Source: CF-39 sp036518215
Lineage (GTDB): Bacteria > Chloroflexota > Limnocylindria > P2-11E
NCBI GenBank assembly: GCA_036518215.1
Contig: DATDNP010000078.1
Location: forward strand, 1 to 8,904
Direction: 5' to 3'
DNA length: 8,904 nucleotides
Positions within the stretch are counted from its first letter, which is position 1. Every line of letters begins with the position of its first letter. A model generated the notes under the pieces. The model saw only the letters and a list, made by a program, of their open reading frames with translations. It was not told where the DNA came from and did not search any database. The position numbers were made by a program, and so were the translations under genes. This document shows positions 1 to 5,869 of the stretch, in pieces.

Positions 1-135
1 GTACGGTTCCTTCCCACTGGAGCCGACTTCGCCGCCTCTGAGCGGCTCTCCCCGAGTGCTGAGCCAAGTCTGTGTCCCGCCAAGCGTACATGTCAAATCG
101 CCCGTCGCGTCGGCTGCCGACCGCCTCGGAGACGG

Positions 136-1836
136 CTAGGGGACGTCGCGAACGGCCGGGATGAAGGCTCCCGCGATCGCCGTGACGAGGGTGACTCCGC
201 CCGCTATCGCGAGGAACCGATCGACCCCGATCGCATCACCGATCAGCCCACCGAGAAAGATGATCGGCAGCCAACTCAGATTCGTGAGGGCGATCCGAGC
301 GCCGAAGACACGGGCAACGATTGCCTGGGGCGTCACTTCCTGCGCGATGGTGATATTCGGCACGAAGAACAGCACGTTGGTGATGCCAAGCGCGACGAAG
401 AGTATCAAGGCGCTCGTGTAACTCGGCGCGATCGCTATCAACACGATGACGAGCCCGAAGGACAAGAATCCCCCGATCAAGGTGCGTCCTTTATGCAGCC
501 GCGATAGATAGCGAGGCAGCACCGCACTAGCCAACACTGCGCCGAGAGCGATTGCCGCTTCGGAGCCCGCATAAAGGACTGCACCTGCAACGGGATCGTT
601 GTTCGCAAATCGTCGAATCAAGAACGCCGGTGTGAGCGTGTTCACGACTGGATTCGCCGATTGAGCGATGATCGAGAAGATGGTGTTCGCCCAGAGCACC
701 GACGAACGCCGCAGAAACCGAAGCCCTTCGCTCGCATCGGACAGAACGCGCTGGAATGTGACGGGACGAACGCGCTCAAGCACCGCAACTCGCGCGACAA
801 GTACCGCAGACAGCGCAAACGTAAGTGCGTCCACGTAGAAGGCGTTCTCGCCGAGGACTACGACGAGCGCGCCGCCAGCCAGCGCACCGCCGATCTCGAC
901 CGCACGATCGGATGCGTAGACGAGTGAGTTCGCAGCCGTAAGCCGTTCACGCGTGACGAGCGAGGGCACAAGGGCACCGCGAGCGGGACCGACGATGGCG
1001 CCGCCGATGCCAGCGGCAAACGCCAACAGAAGGACGAAGACAAGCGGAACCCTCAACAGAAGTAGCGGCGGAATCGCGCCGATCAGGAACGTGCGTCCGA
1101 CGTCACACCAGAGCATTGCCCGGCGAGGGCCGACCGCATCGGCAATCGCACCGCCAAAGAAGCCAAAGAGCGCATTCGGGATAGTCGCAACGCTGACGGC
1201 AAGCGCCGTGAGAAACGCAGACTCAGTGACTCGGTAAGTAACAAACGCGAGCGCAACGAGCGTGATCGGGTCTCCAAACCTAGAAACCACCTGCGCCATC
1301 CAGAAGAACGCGAAGTTGGCCGACCGCAACTCATGTCGACTAGCGTCGGCTTCCGGCTGCAACAACACGAACGGCATCAGGAAGCCGCCGAACGCAATGA
1401 GGAAGTCGCCAATGCTGTAGACGGAGCGCACGAAACCCAGGGGAATTACGTCCGACAGGAATCCCAAGTGCGTCGCTGAAGAGATAGGGATGTGCAACGA
1501 ATCGTTCGGAATTGGTGCGGCAACGGACGCCGCCGTCGCAACGTCGTACGGCATCCCAAGATTTGCCAACACGACGACGAGGTTCGAGAGAGTCCCGAGC
1601 GCGATCAGGGCGGCGCCTGCCTGGCGCCAATTGCGAGCAGCGACGATGCCGATACCGAGGAATCCGAGGACGTACACGACGAGAGCGAGGGTGGGGATTA
1701 GTGCCGTCGCAAACCGCAGACTTGCCGCAACGACTAGAAGCGGCCACCACCGCAGCTGGAGATTGGCGAGTCTTCGCCAGTCTCCGCCGAACGCTAGGCC
1801 AGCCGCGATTCCAGCCGCGATACCACTAGCTAGCAT
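136..1836 (-). CDS. DUF5317-MFS fusion membrane transporter
   Basis: This 566-residue integral membrane protein has two parts. Residues about 1-160 hold four to five hydrophobic segments and a region (about 111-150) with features I associate with DUF5317: a DSLH segment, then THLGFLSDVIP, then a SIGD box before the last helix. Residues about 168-560 form a major facilitator domain of the MFS_3/EntS-like exporter type, with the loop 2-3 motif A seen as GAIADAVGPRR (229-239). A typical exporter of this class is about 400-430 residues, so the N-terminal block explains the extra length. The substrate cannot be read from the sequence; drug or small-molecule efflux is the family default. The ATG start overlaps the end of the HD-GYP gene by 11 bp and has no clear Shine-Dalgarno sequence, so translational coupling is likely. 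No U-rich terminator was seen after the stop. Confidence 0.9.
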   Translation of the reverse strand: MLASGIAAGIAAGLAFGGDWRRLANLQLRWWPLLVVAASLRFATALIPTLALVVYVLGFLGIGIVAARNWRQAGAALIALGTLSNLVVVLANLGMPYDVATAASVAAPIPNDSLHIPISSATHLGFLSDVIPLGFVRSVYSIGDFLIAFGGFLMPFVLLQPEADASRHELRSANFAFFWMAQVVSRFGDPITLVALAFVTYRVTESAFLTALAVSVATIPNALFGFFGGAIADAVGPRRAMLWCDVGRTFLIGAIPPLLLLRVPLVFVLLLAFAAGIGGAIVGPARGALVPSLVTRERLTAANSLVYASDRAVEIGGALAGGALVVVLGENAFYVDALTFALSAVLVARVAVLERVRPVTFQRVLSDASEGLRFLRRSSVLWANTIFSIIAQSANPVVNTLTPAFLIRRFANNDPVAGAVLYAGSEAAIALGAVLASAVLPRYLSRLHKGRTLIGGFLSFGLVIVLIAIAPSYTSALILFVALGITNVLFFVPNITIAQEVTPQAIVARVFGARIALTNLSWLPIIFLGGLIGDAIGVDRFLAIAGGVTLVTAIAGAFIPAVRDVP

Positions 1837-3190
1837 GCGCGTCGCGGACTAACGGTTCACGAGCGAGCCGCCGACGAAGATCAGCAAGGGTTTCGTAGTT
1901 GATCGGCGGCAGATCACTCACCTCGAACGCCGCGGCGCCGCGCTTGCGGACAACCTCCTCAAGTGCACGGACCATCCGTGGGTCAAATTGGCTCCCCTTG
2001 AACTTGTTGAGTTGTTCCATCGCTCGCTCATGGCCGAGAGCCTTCCGATAGATGCGATCGGAGGTCATAGCTTCGTAGGCGTCCGCAACGATCATGATTC
2101 GCGACCCGATCGGGATTTCATCGCCCTTCAGGCCGTCGGGATACCCGCTGCCATCGAAGTTCTCATGATGATGGAGCACGATCGGAACAAGGGGCCTGAG
2201 CGCAGCCGAAGGTTCGAGAATTGATGCGCCGTAGATTGGGTGCCGCCGCATGAGAATCTGCTCGTCCTCTTCGAGCCGCTGCGGCTTCATCAGAATCCGA
2301 TCTTCAACGCCGATCTTGCCGATGTCGTGGAGCATGCCCGCCAGCTCGATCTGCTCGATCTGTCGTTCCGGTAGACCGAGTTGACGAGCGATAGCACCGG
2401 CAATTCTCGAGACCCTATCGGCGTGCCCTCGTGTGAAGCCGTCCTTTGCATCAATTGCCTGTGAGAGCGCACTGACCGTCCCGAAGAAGAGCTCGCGTTG
2501 CTCGGCGTACTTGCTAAACGCGAAACGCGCGAGATACAGCGGCACCATGAACATTGCCGCGGCCCAAAGGCCCACCTTCGCCCCGATCTCTGACATGAGC
2601 CATCCGAGCGGAACGAGCGCGAACAGACCCGTGAGGATGTTACTCACGCTAAGAGACCAGATGCGCGCGAGCGGAGCGTTAGTGCGAAGGCTGAGAACAC
2701 TCACTGCGAGAAGCAAGTTGACGAAGCTAAATGCAATTCCGCAGAGACCGATCTGGGCAATGATTCCAAGCGGGTCGTCCTGCCGGACGGCGCCACGCGT
2801 TAGCTGGTAGGCGATCCACGCCGCAAATGCGGAGAGCAAGTAATCGGAGCGGTTGTAGAGCGTCTGGTAGAGAGAAAGTTCGCGACGGACGTCGCGTAAC
2901 TCAATCGTTCCGAGGAATGCGATCCAGCACACTGAGAACGGATTCGAAAGCCCCGGATCGAAAATAGCGGCGATGATCGGCGCAGTAGTCGTGTGAGCGA
3001 CCATTCCACCAGGAAGGCGCACAGGCAGGGCGGCGAGCGCGACCGTAATCAGCGTCCAAAACAGGATGCGACCAAGATCGACGCCGTCCGGTGGCGGCAC
3101 TGACACGAGTGCGAGCACGACGACGGCGACGGCAAGCACCGGATAGACAAGGAGCCGGAGCCTCGGCGGAACGCCGAGCAGGTCGGACAC
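1826..3190 (-). CDS. Membrane-anchored HD-GYP phosphodiesterase
   Basis: The 454-residue protein has about six hydrophobic segments in residues 12-225, forming a membrane module I cannot name, followed by a cytosolic HD-GYP domain (about 235-415). Visible hallmarks are TRGHADRVS (253-261), the metal-binding HDIGK (288-292), RRHPIYG (315-321), HHHENFDGSGYP (340-351) and IVADAYEAMTSDR (367-379). All core metal ligands and the GYP signature appear intact, so the domain is probably active. Known family activity is hydrolysis of c-di-GMP to pGpG or GMP, although some members act on other cyclic dinucleotides. No GGDEF, PAS or receiver domain is present, so the membrane part is presumably the sensor. 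The start is GTG at 3190: there is no Shine-Dalgarno sequence, and no better ATG or GTG start lies just upstream in frame. The gene follows a terminator and overlaps the transporter gene downstream. Confidence 0.93.
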   Translation of the reverse strand: MSDLLGVPPRLRLLVYPVLAVAVVVLALVSVPPPDGVDLGRILFWTLITVALAALPVRLPGGMVAHTTTAPIIAAIFDPGLSNPFSVCWIAFLGTIELRDVRRELSLYQTLYNRSDYLLSAFAAWIAYQLTRGAVRQDDPLGIIAQIGLCGIAFSFVNLLLAVSVLSLRTNAPLARIWSLSVSNILTGLFALVPLGWLMSEIGAKVGLWAAAMFMVPLYLARFAFSKYAEQRELFFGTVSALSQAIDAKDGFTRGHADRVSRIAGAIARQLGLPERQIEQIELAGMLHDIGKIGVEDRILMKPQRLEEDEQILMRRHPIYGASILEPSAALRPLVPIVLHHHENFDGSGYPDGLKGDEIPIGSRIMIVADAYEAMTSDRIYRKALGHERAMEQLNKFKGSQFDPRMVRALEEVVRKRGAAAFEVSDLPPINYETLADLRRRLAREPLVRDAHAS

Positions 3191-3197
3191 GCGCCGA

Positions 3198-3203
3198 AGA
3201 ATA
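3198..3203 (-). promoter_or_regulatory. Possible -10 element for a leaderless HD-GYP transcript
   Basis: On the minus strand the hexamer TATTCT ends 7 nt before the GTG start of the HD-GYP gene, and no Shine-Dalgarno sequence lies between them. That spacing would put the transcription start at or next to the start codon, as in leaderless mRNAs. No convincing -35 hexamer was found, so this is tentative. A promoter is expected somewhere in 3191-3240 because a terminator lies just upstream. Confidence 0.35.
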
Positions 3204-3235
3204 CGCGAGCGTCTGCCGTTGCTAGGGGTTTGGGT

Positions 3236-3262
3236 GAAACGAAAAGAGAGCCGAATCGGCTC
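3236..3262 (-). terminator. Intrinsic terminator of the 25-codon gene
   Basis: Read on the minus strand, a perfect 6-bp stem GAGCCG/CGGCTC (3262-3257 with 3253-3248) encloses a 3-nt loop and runs straight into the T-rich tail TCTTTTCGTTTC. On the plus strand the hairpin is followed by CCTTCTCGCG, so it is oriented for minus-strand transcription. It lies 55 nt after the stop of the small ORF and 45 nt before the HD-GYP start, separating the two into different transcription units. Confidence 0.75.
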
Positions 3263-3317
3263 CCTTCTCGCGCGCTTTCATGCGCCTCTAGAGGACGCTA
3301 ATTGACTTTGTTGGGGC

Positions 3318-3395
3318 TTAGAAGCCCGAAACGCCGGCCCCCCCGCCAAGGACAAGCGCCGCGAGGGCTGCAACGGCTGCAAGAACCCGACGCAT
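3318..3395 (-). CDS. 25-residue hydrophobic micro-peptide
   Basis: This short ORF starts at ATG 3395 and ends at TAA 3318. It is preceded by a strong Shine-Dalgarno sequence (GGGAGG, 6 nt before the ATG), one of the best in the window, and followed by an intrinsic terminator. The product begins MRRV, continues with an Ala/Leu/Val core (about residues 4-16), and ends GGGAGVSGF. This looks like a bare signal peptide or a single short membrane helix with a positive N-terminus, so it should sit in or cross the membrane. An in-frame TAG upstream (3444-3446) limits any extension; only a GTG at 3443 could lengthen it. It is divergent from the LuxR-type gene. I recognise no family. It could be a secreted or signalling peptide, a membrane micro-protein, a leader peptide, or the remnant of a longer secreted protein. 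Confidence 0.6.
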   Translation of the reverse strand: MRRVLAAVAALAALVLGGGAGVSGF

Positions 3396-3401
3396 GGTGA
3401 T

Positions 3402-3407
3402 CCTCCC
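3402..3407 (-). promoter_or_regulatory. Ribosome binding site of the micro-peptide gene
   Basis: The minus strand reads GGGAGG, then ATCACC, then ATG. This near-perfect Shine-Dalgarno match at ideal spacing is the main reason to accept the 25-codon ORF and its ATG start. Most other genes in the window have weak or absent sites. Confidence 0.7.
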
Positions 3408-3418
3408 TTCGCTAGGTC

Positions 3419-3476
3419 TGTCGCTGGGTACATCGACCGGCACCTACGGCTCCTTAAGGGGCTCGGCTGAGCGATA
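3419..3476 (+). promoter_or_regulatory. Possible structured RNA leader of the LuxR-type gene
   Basis: On the plus strand, positions 3419-3425 can pair with 3470-3476 (7 bp, one G-U wobble at 3420/3475). They enclose a second stem, 3449-3453 with 3458-3462 (GCTCC/GGGGC, one G-U wobble, TTAA loop), and a weak 3-bp pairing near 3427-3438. Both wobbles pair as G-U only in plus-strand RNA, which favours the leader of the downstream regulator gene. I compared it from memory with c-di-GMP, c-di-AMP, cobalamin, guanidine and SAH riboswitch cores and found no match. The function is unknown and the fold could be chance in GC-rich DNA. Confidence 0.25.
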
Positions 3477-3495
3477 CGGCCTAGATACCGATTAC

Positions 3496-3512
3496 GGGCC
3501 GCCATCCGGCCC
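3496..3512. repeat. Inverted repeat (6-bp stem)
   Basis: GGGCCG (3496-3501) and CGGCCC (3507-3512) form a perfect stem with a 5-nt loop, CCATC. No T-run follows on either strand, so it is not an intrinsic terminator. It sits between the divergent micro-peptide and LuxR-type genes and may be part of a leader or an operator. Confidence 0.4.
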
Positions 3513-3544
3513 TCGCCTGAAGGGGCGTGGTGAGCAACAATCCA

Positions 3545-3559
3545 CCGCTCTAGTAGCGG
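3545..3559. repeat. Inverted repeat beside the luxR-type ribosome binding site
   Basis: CCGCT (3545-3549) and AGCGG (3555-3559) form a 5-bp stem with the loop CTAGT. The stem ends 3 nt before the GAGG ribosome binding element at 3563-3566 and 12 nt before the ATG at 3572. It could influence ribosome access to the regulator mRNA or act as a small operator. Confidence 0.35.
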
Positions 3560-3571
3560 GGTGAGGCGGGC

Positions 3572-5239
3572 ATGAACACAGCCGCAAAGCTGCCAGAGCT
3601 GCCAGACGTCTGGGCGTCCGTAGGTACCAGCGACCTCCCGGAAGGTCTAGTCGCGGCATACCGCGAAGGCGACTGGAAGCGCCTCCGCACTGAACTGAGC
3701 CGGGTCATGGACGGCGCGATCACTGACGGCCGGTACGGGCGAGAACTACTGCAGCTCGTACTCGGAATTCCCATTGGCGTGAACGCGCTATTCGAGCGCT
3801 ACCGGACCGCGGCGCTCCTCGACCATGGCGATTGGGACGCACTTCGGACGAATCTGGCGGAACGTTCGCCGGAGGCGAGCGATATAGCCGGAAAGCGCGA
3901 AATCCTCACAGCGCCGCTTGACCGATCTAGCCTTCCCCCTTCCGAGTCGACCACCCTTCGCCTCTCGTTTGAGTTAGCCGAGTACCAAGCACGAAATGAC
4001 AGCAACCTTCTGCGGAGATGGATTCAACGCGTCTCCGGCTTCTACCCCGAAGCATTCTGGGCGCGTGAGGACATCGCGATCGGTCGTCACCTCCGTTACC
4101 GGCAACTTCACGACGTTGCGCTATTGGCCATCGCAGAAGCGCGAGCGGGTCGACTCGCGGTTGCCCATGGCCTCGCGGATGAGGCGGAGCATCTAGGCGA
4201 TGACGGCGAACCCATGCGTGCCGTTGCGCGAGACATAGTGCAACTCGCGCGACGCGCGATGGGTGATCGGAATGAGGTCGAGCTCACGACCCCAGCAAGA
4301 ATTGCCGCGCCGACAGGACCATCACCGTTCGGCGCTGGGGAGATGGTGCTCTTCGGCCTTCCGCTGCTTGCGCTCGCTGGAGAAGAAGCTCTCTCGTGGT
4401 GTGCTCGCCTACTCGGCTACATATCGTCTCGACTCGCGGCACCACGTTGGCAATTGCAGGCGGATTCCTGGCGAGTCGCAGCGAACCTCCTCGGCGAAAG
4501 GCTTGGCAACGCAACCGACTTAGCAGGTCTGACGGCTCGTGCGCGTCGCGCCACCCCGGGTCTTAAGGCGTTGCCGACCTTCCTAGCGGGCTACGCCGAG
4601 CACAAGTACGAATCCTTTGAGGAGGCAGAGCGCCTCGCGCGCCGATCTGGAAACGTGTGGCTGCAAGTAAGCGCGCTGACATGGATGAGCGGATTGGACC
4701 CTCGGAGTGGTACGGTCCGACAGCTTCGGCGACTGATTGAAATCACGGGTTGGCGACGGCCGATCCTTGTGCCGAGTGAAGTCGCTGCGGATGCTGCTCT
4801 CGGCATGACGTCACTGGGCGAGCGGTCCGAGGCGATCCTCGAGTTCGCCCTCACGGCCGATCGGCCAAATGTGACCACCGAGCTCGTCCGGCGGTACGTC
4901 GACGATGCGGCAACACCATCACAGGCACGACTCGCGGCGGTAGACACGCTCGGGCGGGTTGGGACGACGCACGCGCGCGAGATCCTCACGCGGCTTGCGC
5001 AGCGGCGTGACGAGATCGGTCAGGCGGCGGCGCGTGTCGCCGACCGCCCGGGGCACGGGCTGAGCGAGCGCGAGATCGAAGTGCTCACGCTCGCGGGCCA
5101 AGGGCTGACCAATCGACAGATCGGCGAGAAGCTCTTCCTCAGCCCGCACACGATCGCGCGCCACCTGCAGAACGCTCGATCGAAGATGGGCGCCGCGAAT
5201 CGCGCAGAGGCCGCGGTTCTGCTCAAGCGCGCGGAGTAG
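3572..5239 (+). CDS. Large LuxR-type HTH regulator with helical repeat-like N-terminus
   Basis: The 555-residue protein ends in a clear LuxR/GerE DNA-binding domain (about 497-553): LSEREIEVLTLAGQGLTNRQIG, then LFLSPHTIARHLQNARSKMGA, then NRAEAA. The preceding 490 residues are Ala/Leu/Arg-rich and look all-helical, with TPR-like stretches such as 188-205 and 338-358 (GYAEHKYESFEEAERLARR), but no repeat is strict enough to assign a family. There is no Walker A motif, receiver domain or PAS domain, so it is neither a full MalT/LAL ATPase nor a two-component regulator. It is probably a cytosolic transcription factor whose helical part binds a partner, ligand or peptide. ATG 3572 is chosen because GAGG lies 5 nt upstream. 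It diverges from the micro-peptide/HD-GYP side, so autoregulation or control of those genes is plausible. Its stop lies 15 bp from the convergent 48-codon gene. Confidence 0.85.
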   Translation: MNTAAKLPELPDVWASVGTSDLPEGLVAAYREGDWKRLRTELSRVMDGAITDGRYGRELLQLVLGIPIGVNALFERYRTAALLDHGDWDALRTNLAERSPEASDIAGKREILTAPLDRSSLPPSESTTLRLSFELAEYQARNDSNLLRRWIQRVSGFYPEAFWAREDIAIGRHLRYRQLHDVALLAIAEARAGRLAVAHGLADEAEHLGDDGEPMRAVARDIVQLARRAMGDRNEVELTTPARIAAPTGPSPFGAGEMVLFGLPLLALAGEEALSWCARLLGYISSRLAAPRWQLQADSWRVAANLLGERLGNATDLAGLTARARRATPGLKALPTFLAGYAEHKYESFEEAERLARRSGNVWLQVSALTWMSGLDPRSGTVRQLRRLIEITGWRRPILVPSEVAADAALGMTSLGERSEAILEFALTADRPNVTTELVRRYVDDAATPSQARLAAVDTLGRVGTTHAREILTRLAQRRDEIGQAAARVADRPGHGLSEREIEVLTLAGQGLTNRQIGEKLFLSPHTIARHLQNARSKMGAANRAEAAVLLKRAE

Positions 5240-5240
5240 T

Positions 5241-5250
5241 CACGCGCGTG
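5241..5250. repeat. Perfect 10-bp palindrome at a convergent gene junction
   Basis: CACGCGCGTG is fully self-complementary and falls between the stop of the LuxR-type gene (5239) and the stop of the convergent small gene (5255). The surrounding sequence is also rich in GCGCGC, so larger GC hairpins are possible. There is no U-run, so a bidirectional terminator role is only a guess. Confidence 0.3.
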
Positions 5251-5254
5251 CGCG

Positions 5255-5401
5255 CTACGCCGCGCGCGGACCCTTGTCGTCGTCCTCGCCTACACGATGG
5301 CGACGGAGTGAGTCCAAGGTGATGACCTCGCCCGTCTCCGTGACATGTCCGCGCAGCTCGCGCCGCTTCTTCGCCAGATCGACGATCTTCTCGCGCGTCA
5401 T
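5255..5401 (-). CDS. 48-residue hypothetical protein, last gene of the tmk operon
   Basis: This ORF runs from ATG 5401 to TAG 5255 on the minus strand. A purine-rich AGGGGAG lies just before the start, although the spacing is short (about 2-4 nt). The product has a basic, probably helical N-terminus (MTREKIVDLAKKRREL), a middle likely to form a beta-hairpin (VTETGEVITLDSL), and an acidic cluster EDDD near the end. No cysteine motif, signal peptide or membrane segment is present, so it should be a small soluble cytosolic protein. It follows the c-di-AMP receptor gene by 96 bp in the same direction and has the high GC of that operon. I do not recognise a family; a nucleic-acid-binding or regulatory accessory role is conceivable from the charge pattern but unproven. 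Confidence 0.6.
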   Translation of the reverse strand: MTREKIVDLAKKRRELRGHVTETGEVITLDSLRRHRVGEDDDKGPRAA

Positions 5402-5497
5402 CGCTCCCCTACCCGATTCCAGATTGAGGTGGAGGATGGGCCCGGGGGCCTATGAAAGCATCGCCAGGATTGACCACCGCGCCATGACCAAACGCGG

Positions 5498-5827
5498 CTA
5501 CAGGCGCTCGTACCTCGCAACGTCAAGCACGAAGACCGTCGCGCCGCCGAACGTCACCTCGACCGGATAGGGCATGTAGAACTCGCCGGGCTCCATGATC
5601 GGCGGCATCGGGCTGATGTGCTGCGTCCGCGCATGGCATGTGTCGCGGATCACGGTGAGGACGTCGTCGACCTGCGCTTCCTCGACACCGACGAGGATCG
5701 ACGCGTTGTTCTGCTTGAGGAAGCCGCCGGTGGACTGCAGCCGGGTGACGCGGAACTCCTTGTCGGTGAGCGCCTCGACGAGCGCACCGGCGTCTTCGGG
5801 GTGCACGATCGCCACGACGAGCTTCAT
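5498..5827 (-). CDS. darA: PII-like cyclic di-AMP receptor (DarA/PstA/YaaQ family)
   Basis: At 109 residues this has the standard length of the Bacillus DarA (YaaQ) and Staphylococcus PstA proteins, trimeric PII-like receptors that bind c-di-AMP at subunit interfaces. Conserved features are MKLVVAIV at the start, RVTRLQSTGGFL (26-37), N41, G47, and the C-terminal block YPVEVTFGGATVFVLDV (87-103). From memory of the PstA structures, R26, T28, F36, N41 and G47 are ligand contacts, and all are present at matching positions. The downstream target in any species is poorly known. It lies 42 bp after tmk in the same direction, as in the Bacillus tmk-yaaQ arrangement, which supports the assignment. 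No strong Shine-Dalgarno sequence precedes ATG 5827. Its presence implies that the host makes c-di-AMP, but no diadenylate cyclase is in this window. Confidence 0.93.
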   Translation of the reverse strand: MKLVVAIVHPEDAGALVEALTDKEFRVTRLQSTGGFLKQNNASILVGVEEAQVDDVLTVIRDTCHARTQHISPMPPIMEPGEFYMPYPVEVTFGGATVFVLDVARYERL

Positions 5828-5869
5828 CGCGCCGACTCTAGTGCGCTCGCGGCATGACGGTCCACAGCG

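Noticed and set aside
1..135. Possible tRNA-like GGTTC string or end of a neighbouring gene
   Set aside because: The GGTTCCTTCCC string lacks the purine required after GTTC in a T-loop, and no acceptor or anticodon stem fits. A small 5-bp hairpin (31-46) has no T-run, and no frame shows recognisable coding content.
3302..3307. TTGACT as a -35 box on the plus strand
   Set aside because: No -10-like hexamer occurs at 16-19 nt, and the position lies inside the 3' part of the micro-peptide unit, far from the plus-strand gene.
3278..3505. A 75-codon minus-strand open frame across the intergenic region
   Set aside because: Different frame from the micro-peptide ORF, no ribosome binding site at its start, no motif, and it runs through the hairpins and the micro-peptide gene. 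The 25-codon ORF has much better signals.
3396..3571. Known riboswitch (c-di-GMP, c-di-AMP, cobalamin, guanidine, SAH)
   Set aside because: None of the conserved core strings I know for these classes appears on either strand, so only an unspecified structured region is reported.
5274..5570. A 98-codon plus-strand open frame downstream of the LuxR-type gene
   Set aside because: It is antisense to the 48-codon gene and the end of darA, Ser/Arg-rich, with no start signal; a shadow frame.
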